Assembly (NCBI GenBank): GCA_029934695.1
Contig: JAOZLU010000307.1
Coordinates: 1 to 5,002 of the forward strand
Direction: 5' to 3'
DNA from: Desulfobacterales bacterium
GTDB taxonomy: Bacteria; Desulfobacterota; Desulfobacteria; Desulfobacterales; 4be13
DNA: 5,002 bases
The position numbers and the translations under genes were made by a program. The first letter of the stretch is position 1; every line of letters starts with the position of its first letter. The notes beneath the pieces were generated by a model. The model made no database searches. It saw only the letters and a program-made list of their open reading frames with translations, and was not told the origin of the DNA. This document shows, piece by piece, positions 1 through 5,002 of this stretch.

Positions 1-2813
1 ATATCTCCGTTGACAGAAAAAAACGCATAGCTTTCATGGCCTTCAACACCTGTCTGAAAGAAATCATCATTGCTCGTATCCGGAACAATCAGGGGTGTAC
101 GCGTGGTCAGCCGGCACCTGATCTTGCCGGTGAGCAGACCGCTGTTAAGCGTCTCGTGTCCTGTGGGAATCGGTTTCCGATTAACCTCTTCCGCGGCAGG
201 CTTCAGAAAATAATGAGGATAATAGACTGCCTTCTTGTCATCAAATGAGAGTTTCAGTCCGGAATCAGGCTTCTTATGTTCAGGCTCGGAAGCGGACATA
301 CGGGAAGATTCGCTTTGCAAAGCCGCTTTGATCACATCTCCGGCTCCTTTAATTTTCAGGTTCATAACCTGTCCATATCCAATGGCCCCTTTCCCGCCCA
401 GGGGATAAAGACCATTATGGATATCAGCCAATGCCTTGGACAAAGCTTCCCGTTCTGACTTATCCTCATCTGGTTTCTCCAGTTCCTTTCTGATCCAGAA
501 ACATCCTTTGAGCGTAAGCGGATGCCCCGGAGTTCCCGGAAGAGAACAGTCATCAAACTTCTTCTTGTCCACCGCGCCCCCGGTAAAGCGGTCAATCGCA
601 ACATGATCAAATATCATGGGTTCAGGCTGAGGATCAAAGAGCAAATCCTCAAACCGCAGTCTGCCAGTTTCATGCTCACTTCCGAAAAGACGGCAGATCA
701 GGCATTCACAGTCCTGATGGATCAGTGTGAGCAGAGGCTTTCCCTCTTTATCGAGAGGCTTTCCCTCTTTATCGAAATGCTGCCTGGCCAATGCGGCCCG
801 CACTACGCCTCTGAAACTTTCGGCCTTGTATGCATAGACCTCTTTTCCGGAATCATCCGCATATTTTCTGAAAGAGACAATATCGCTCCCGTCTTTCTCA
901 ATCAAAGCCCGGATCGGGTCGCCGTTCAGAAAAGGGGAGCCTATCTCGATTTCCACGGAAACTTTTTGCCACAGGGGTTCAGCATAATCGTTCATCCGAT
1001 CCAGCGGCATTTTTTCCAGAGAAAGTGCTTCGATGCGGTTTCGCCAGCCGTAATTATCCAAGTAATCCTTTCTTTTATCTTTGTCAGAAAGATCAAAAGA
1101 AATATATTTCAGATCATCAAGTCTGAATATTCCTTTGCCGGTGGATGCCGCACCGCTGAGAAATGCCTGGCCTTTGGTCCACCATTTCAGGACATTCCTC
1201 AACGCTTTGGGAATACTTTTGCCTTTGCCTCGGTAACGGAGAATAAAATCAAAGGACAAGCCCTGGGGTCCCAGTTCCATATCAAACAGCGCACCCTCAG
1301 CCACCGTTCCTGTGTAGGGATTCAGCCGAATGCGATGACGGATCTCCGGAGGTTCAGCATACTCACTCCGGGCATCCATGATGGTGATGCCTCTCATAAT
1401 CCGGCAGACATCGCACAGACAGGGCCGGCCCCCGAGTTCCACATTGCATCCTTTTCCACCAAACGCTGTTCTGAGGTCCCGCCTAAGCACTCCCCGAATT
1501 GCAGAACGGGGCAGGCGGTAACGGTTCTGTCTGTCCAGAAGGACTTTGAGATTGGTATGTTTTGCGTCTTCAATCTCTGTGCCAAAGAAGAACGGGGTTT
1601 CAGATATCAGTTTTCCGCAAATCAGAGTCTCCGTTGTCACGGGGATGGAAACCGCGGACGGGTTCAATTGCCGATCTGCCTTGCTCCAGAACGCTTCGTC
1701 TCCCAAGATGCGCTGGGAGACTGTCAGCCCGCCGGTCGGGTCTTTGGATTTCAGGTAAAGTATCTCCCCGACATCTTCGCAGAATTTCCGCCATTGATCA
1801 CTTGGAAGCGATTCTGCTTTTTCCAAGAGCAACTCCCTGATGCTTTTTCCTTCGCCGATATCCCACAGATGATGGTTCTCTTTGCCCTCATGGTCAAGGG
1901 GAAGCTGGGAAACCGTATTTTTTCCGATTCTCAGCGCGCGTACCGCATCAGCGAGAATTCTGAGTTTTTCCGGCTCACCGGCTGTTCCCATCATATCGGC
2001 GATTGCGTTGGCTATATTTTCAGCATCAGTCTTGCCAGCATCCGATTCACCCATTATATGGGCCGCCTCGCCAGTTTTGCCGTTCTCTTTGCCATCTGAG
2101 TTTTCAATGCAATCATAAGAGATGACACAGATCGCACCGCACAAACGATCCGTGAACCGGAGGCTGTCTTCCAGAAGCTTTGTGGCACCGTCGCCAATAT
2201 TGTCCGCAATGGAAATCTTGCCTTGGAATACCGAAAGCAGGGAATGATCAATCTCCCACACCTTGAAAAAGTCATGGGCTTTTCCAGTCGCGTAATCCAC
2301 TCGGTTCAGTGTTCTTTGCGTTCCGATATCTGAGGGATCATCATAGCGATTTAATGGTGTCAGATTTCCGAAATGGATACGAAAATCACCCTTTTTCTTG
2401 ACCTCATCCGTTTTGCCAATCCTCCGTCCGAGTAATTCGCAGATGGGGCACAGAGACTTCCCGTTGCAGAGCGGTTTGTCTGTCTTCCATTGCAGGGTGG
2501 AACGCTGCCGGAGATGGAGCATGGCATCCCTCTTTTTCCGATTTTCGGTACGGAATTCACCCGGACAGCATTTTTCCTTTCCAACCTTACCCTCTGACAG
2601 CATCAGCAGATTCTCCGCAGACCGGATGACCGCGGAGCGGACCAGGGTTCCGGTGATATAAGGCTGACTGCCTTTTTGGGGGTTGCTGTTATGCCATCTG
2701 GCAAATGCCTGGCCTCGCATGAATTCCCGGTTTTTTCTGTTTCGGTTGTCAGGGTCAGTCCACTCAAGCATACGGAACGGTCCGAGGAATTTGACGGTGA
2801 TGTTTATGATCAT
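1..2813 (-). CDS. cas7-11: Type III-E effector Cas7-11 (gRAMP), N-terminal 937 residues, 3' end beyond window
   Basis: This is a single-chain fusion of four Cas7 domains and a Cas11 domain that processes pre-crRNA and cuts complementary RNA. It starts MIINITVKFLGPFRM and reads open to the window edge; relatives are about 1,600 residues, so roughly 60% is present. Approximate layout: Cas7.1 1-236, with ARWH (H41, aligned with the crRNA-processing H43 of D. ishimotonii Cas7-11) and cysteines C82, C83, C116, C122, C125; a polar linker ~237-258; helical Cas11-like ~260-370; Cas7.2 ~395-575, with C456, C465, C467, C470 and a glycine loop SGAASTGKG; Cas7.3 ~615-825, with D644 (aligned with catalytic D654), C702, C704, C707, D741, D754 and the RAMP glycine loop PLGGKGAIGYGQV at 804-816; a polar linker; then Cas7.4 from ~893. 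The residue aligned with catalytic D429 is N421, and residues 681-694 are a duplicated heptapeptide. The start is fixed by GAGG seven bases upstream and by the ATGA overlap with csx29. Residue correspondences rest on a manual alignment to a remembered sequence. Confidence 0.95.
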   Translation of the reverse strand, partial: MIINITVKFLGPFRMLEWTDPDNRNRKNREFMRGQAFARWHNSNPQKGSQPYITGTLVRSAVIRSAENLLMLSEGKVGKEKCCPGEFRTENRKKRDAMLHLRQRSTLQWKTDKPLCNGKSLCPICELLGRRIGKTDEVKKKGDFRIHFGNLTPLNRYDDPSDIGTQRTLNRVDYATGKAHDFFKVWEIDHSLLSVFQGKISIADNIGDGATKLLEDSLRFTDRLCGAICVISYDCIENSDGKENGKTGEAAHIMGESDAGKTDAENIANAIADMMGTAGEPEKLRILADAVRALRIGKNTVSQLPLDHEGKENHHLWDIGEGKSIRELLLEKAESLPSDQWRKFCEDVGEILYLKSKDPTGGLTVSQRILGDEAFWSKADRQLNPSAVSIPVTTETLICGKLISETPFFFGTEIEDAKHTNLKVLLDRQNRYRLPRSAIRGVLRRDLRTAFGGKGCNVELGGRPCLCDVCRIMRGITIMDARSEYAEPPEIRHRIRLNPYTGTVAEGALFDMELGPQGLSFDFILRYRGKGKSIPKALRNVLKWWTKGQAFLSGAASTGKGIFRLDDLKYISFDLSDKDKRKDYLDNYGWRNRIEALSLEKMPLDRMNDYAEPLWQKVSVEIEIGSPFLNGDPIRALIEKDGSDIVSFRKYADDSGKEVYAYKAESFRGVVRAALARQHFDKEGKPLDKEGKPLLTLIHQDCECLICRLFGSEHETGRLRFEDLLFDPQPEPMIFDHVAIDRFTGGAVDKKKFDDCSLPGTPGHPLTLKGCFWIRKELEKPDEDKSEREALSKALADIHNGLYPLGGKGAIGYGQVMNLKIKGAGDVIKAALQSESSRMSASEPEHKKPDSGLKLSFDDKKAVYYPHYFLKPAAEEVNRKPIPTGHETLNSGLLTGKIRCRLTTRTPLIVPDTSNDDFFQTGVEGHESYAFFSVNGD
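733..775 (-). repeat. Perfect 21-bp tandem duplication inside cas7-11 (Cas7.3 domain)
   Basis: Two identical adjacent 21-base copies occupy 733-753 and 754-774, and the match runs one base further into 775. The period is seven codons, so the frame is kept. On the coding strand the repeat gives the heptapeptide DKEGKPL twice (residues 681-694). It sits between the Cas7.3 catalytic region (D644) and the Cas7.3 cysteine cluster (C702-C707). The remembered D. ishimotonii protein has only one such stretch here (EDGVPL), so this looks like a recent slippage or duplication insertion in a surface loop. Confidence 0.9.
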
Positions 2814-2824
2814 TGTTTTGCCTC
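2810..2824 (-). promoter_or_regulatory. Ribosome binding site and ATGA stop/start overlap joining csx29 to cas7-11
   Basis: On the minus strand, GAGG (2824-2821) lies seven bases before the ATG of cas7-11 (2813-2811), inside the last codons of csx29. The csx29 stop TGA (2812-2810) shares two bases with that ATG, giving the four-base ATGA overlap. This arrangement decides the cas7-11 start and is typical of translational coupling, so the two subunits are likely made from one mRNA in linked amounts. Coupling is inferred; the bases are seen directly. Confidence 0.85.
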
Positions 2825-5002
2825 GCTTTCGTTGTTTTCCTTCAGTTTGAGGGGGAAGCCCATGATGCGGAAGGGAGTGAACCAATAGAATATTTTGTTA
2901 TTCTGATTCTTCTTCCAGATTTTAAGCTGTTTCTTCTGCCACTTCTTCAGCGCGAGCGAAAGATCATCACTGTCACGCACCTCTGTGTAACAAATATCTG
3001 TTCGCGTGATATTTATCCGCCATAATCCTGCAATTACCTCCCGGGCTTTATGTGACAGGAATGCAGCACTCAATGAAACATGCTCATCTATAGCGTATTC
3101 CACCGGTGGGGCCATGTCCGCCTCACATGCGCCTAACAGGACTCTGGCTCCCGAAAGGTTCGCTTCTTCGTATTTGAGAATGTCAAGTACGCTGAAACCG
3201 CCTCCCTCAAGTTCCAACCATGACTTGAGAGGATTCAGAATGTCACCATGACCGTGACAGAGAACCGCTAACACATCGGGGGTTTTAGTCATAAAACGCT
3301 TTAAATCATCAGGAGTTGCGAGCTTTTTATGATCTTCATTGCCCCACTTCAATTTTCCCAAGTCTGAAAAAGGTTCCCTCTTTTCATAGTCTTTCGCACG
3401 AAACCTTTTGATCATATAAGAATCCTTTCCTCTTATGGCGGAGGCTGAGTTCAGAATGCTCCATGCCGGCAGATATCTGGAAGCATGCTTTTCCAAGAAA
3501 ATTTCGTTGGTAGCTTCATCACGAATGGCCGCATGGAGCGGAAGCCGGTGTAAAAAGCCATGGGGTATCCAAAGCACCGGAGCACCATCCCGGATACACG
3601 CCGTGTCAAAGAGAAACGGCATCGTATTGCCGATCTCCCGGCAAAGTTCCACCAGAGAATCCTTCGCAAAAGACGATTTTTTTGCAGAAATATAAGCCTC
3701 CTGCCAAGTCATAAATTTCCGGTGAAGTTTGGCATAATCGAAACGCCGCTCCTTCCACGATTGGGTTAATGCGTCAAAGATCAGCGCATATCCTTTGCTA
3801 CCTTCATCCTCAGAGTTTTCTGATTCATTGAGATAGAAATGGACTGAAATCCAAGGAACCGGCAGATTCTCATAAGACACCCCGGCTTTTTCCATCTTTT
3901 CAGATAGTCTTTTCCCGGTTCGCTCATCCATTTCCACCTGTTGCTTATGATAGCCTCCGTCCCTTTCCTGGTCATCCTGCTCAAGAAGCTTGGCGATGTT
4001 TTGATGCTCCTTCATCTCACGCAATGCCTGATATCTGAGGACCGGCCTGGATTTGAGCGAATCCGCTATTTTTGCTTTTTCCTTTAGATCGTTCTGAGCG
4101 AGAAAAGCCATATTATACAGCGACTTTTGTCTGGCCCAGTGCCGGTACAGATAGATGTTGTTGGCGATCTTCACCTCTTTTTCCCGACATAGACGATGCG
4201 CGGCCACAGCCATCTCTTTCCACAAATCCGAGCCTTCCTTTGTCCTGAGCTTTTTCAGAAAATCAACCAGATGATCCCAGAAAGGACTGGACAGTGCTTT
4301 CGGCGTTTTGTCCATTGCCGATTTGAGAAAATATCTGACATCATCCATCCGGTTCAGGGCAAAAGCGGCCCTGGCTTTAAGAAGAAAAACATCAAAGGGG
4401 CGTTTCCAACCGTCTTTCTCGGTCAGAACGCTTTGAAGAAAAGACGTATTTCTCTCGCGTTCAGCATATTCGAGGATGACTCTGAGGTCCTTCAGGCTAT
4501 GGTTCCCATCCTTGTTTATGCAGAGGGCCGCGTCTTTCAAAAGACCAGAGGAGACTTTGAAAGATGTTTCCGGAATTGCTTCAAGCTCCAACGCGGCCTG
4601 CGCCCATGTTCTCAGAAAGTTCGGATTATCTTTTTCTTTTTCCACGGCTTTTTCAGACAACTGCACCGCTTTTTTCAAAGCCTCAATCTTTCTTGCAGGT
4701 GTGGTAAATCCCTTGGGCCTGAAAAGCATTCCTCTGTAAAGATAGATGCGGGCAAGCAGGGACAAGAAGCGCGGGTCAGCATCTTTCCCCTTTGCCTGGA
4801 GAACTGGCTGAAGGACGCGTATTTTATCCTCCATCTCCTGACGTCGTTCCCTGTGGGTCAGCTTTTTCGCTTCCTCATAGGTTTTCAGCCACTCTTCGAC
4901 CAGATCAAGCAACGCGTTGTCATAGAATTCTGAGTGTTTGTCACGAACACCGGCGATCTGACTTGCCGCTTTCTTTGTATGAGGCAGTCCGTGCTGACAA
5001 AG
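2810..5002 (-). CDS. csx29: TPR-CHAT caspase-like protease of type III-E CRISPR (Csx29), 5' end beyond window
   Basis: This is the protease partner of Cas7-11. In characterised systems Csx29 binds the Cas7-11-crRNA complex, and target RNA binding switches it on to cleave Csx30 in the cytoplasm. Numbering here starts at the TTG codon at 4910-4912. The first ~350 residues are helix-rich and TPR-like (for example ARIYLYRGMLF near 54-64, then a helix pair at ~77-110). The C-terminal half is a CHAT (caspase HetF associated with TPRs) domain. It has the family motif IPHGFLHRLPLHAAI at 449-463, a catalytic-histidine segment LCHGHGD (H553 or H555; codons at 3254-3256 and 3248-3250) and the catalytic-cysteine segment LLGACEADMAPP (C596; codon at 3125-3127). 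The frame stays open for 30 more codons up to 5002, with no in-frame ATG or GTG there and no Shine-Dalgarno before the TTG. The true start is therefore outside the window, and 730 residues are visible. The stop overlaps the start of cas7-11. Family assignment is very secure; the exact catalytic histidine is less so. Confidence 0.93.
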   Translation of the reverse strand, partial: LCQHGLPHTKKAASQIAGVRDKHSEFYDNALLDLVEEWLKTYEEAKKLTHRERRQEMEDKIRVLQPVLQAKGKDADPRFLSLLARIYLYRGMLFRPKGFTTPARKIEALKKAVQLSEKAVEKEKDNPNFLRTWAQAALELEAIPETSFKVSSGLLKDAALCINKDGNHSLKDLRVILEYAERERNTSFLQSVLTEKDGWKRPFDVFLLKARAAFALNRMDDVRYFLKSAMDKTPKALSSPFWDHLVDFLKKLRTKEGSDLWKEMAVAAHRLCREKEVKIANNIYLYRHWARQKSLYNMAFLAQNDLKEKAKIADSLKSRPVLRYQALREMKEHQNIAKLLEQDDQERDGGYHKQQVEMDERTGKRLSEKMEKAGVSYENLPVPWISVHFYLNESENSEDEGSKGYALIFDALTQSWKERRFDYAKLHRKFMTWQEAYISAKKSSFAKDSLVELCREIGNTMPFLFDTACIRDGAPVLWIPHGFLHRLPLHAAIRDEATNEIFLEKHASRYLPAWSILNSASAIRGKDSYMIKRFRAKDYEKREPFSDLGKLKWGNEDHKKLATPDDLKRFMTKTPDVLAVLCHGHGDILNPLKSWLELEGGGFSVLDILKYEEANLSGARVLLGACEADMAPPVEYAIDEHVSLSAAFLSHKAREVIAGLWRINITRTDICYTEVRDSDDLSLALKKWQKKQLKIWKKNQNNKIFYWFTPFRIMGFPLKLKENNESEAKQ

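Noticed and set aside
732..755. Cas7.3 catalytic site lost through the duplication
   Set aside because: The inserted residues fall between conserved blocks; the catalytic D644, the cysteine cluster at 702-707, and D741 and D754 all remain in frame and present.
733..775. Adjacent 21-base repeats as a possible fragment of a CRISPR array
   Set aside because: The copies abut with no spacer, keep the reading frame, and lie inside conserved Cas7-11 coding sequence, so this is a coding tandem duplication. No CRISPR array is visible anywhere in the window.
522..2099. A 525-codon open frame on the plus strand
   Set aside because: It is the codon-aligned antisense of cas7-11, whose genuine frame shows clear family motifs. 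Its openness follows from few TTA, CTA and TCA codons in that gene; its translation shows no recognisable domain and its start has no supporting context.
1..2813. The possibility that this strand holds a frameshifted or broken cas7-11
   Set aside because: Codon-by-codon reading from 2813 to 3 gives 937 uninterrupted residues with domains in the expected order; only the window edge cuts the gene.
4196..4933. A 245-codon open frame on the plus strand
   Set aside because: It is the codon-aligned antisense of csx29 and has a composition typical of a shadow frame (rich in F, R, S and C) with no recognisable motif.

Overview
The window carries two adjacent genes, both on the minus strand, and both cut by the window edges. 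Together they are the effector core of a type III-E CRISPR-Cas system, often called Craspase. Reading in the direction of transcription (from high to low coordinates), the first gene encodes a TPR-CHAT caspase-like protease (Csx29), whose N-terminus lies beyond position 5002. The second encodes the N-terminal 937 residues of Cas7-11 (gRAMP), the single-protein type III RNA-guided RNase, which continues below position 1. The stop codon of the first gene and the start codon of the second overlap as ATGA at 2810-2813, so the genes are in one operon and probably translationally coupled.

The long cas7-11 reading frame runs off the left edge. I translated it codon by codon from 2813 to 3 and found no stop. 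It shows the order expected for the family: Cas7.1 with the pre-crRNA-processing histidine region, a helical Cas11-like segment, Cas7.2, Cas7.3, and the start of Cas7.4. Cysteine clusters of the zinc-finger type lie in Cas7.1, Cas7.2 and Cas7.3. Two details stand out. The residue aligned with catalytic Asp429 of the Desulfonema ishimotonii protein is asparagine (N421). There is also a perfect in-frame 21-bp tandem duplication in Cas7.3.

From what is known of the family, Cas7-11 processes its own crRNA and cuts complementary RNA. Csx29 docks on it and becomes an active protease when target RNA is bound; in characterised systems it cleaves Csx30. The partner genes (csx30, csx31, the sigma factor gene, cas1/cas2) and the CRISPR array are not in this window.

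The organism cannot be named with certainty. GC content is roughly one half and type III-E loci are rare, known mainly from sulfate-reducing Desulfobacterota, planctomycetes such as Scalindua, and marine or sediment metagenomes. The Cas7-11 sequence resembles, from memory only, the ortholog reported from a hydrothermal-sediment metagenome (HsmCas7-11). There is no intergenic DNA of any length, no RNA gene, no mobile element and no CRISPR array here.
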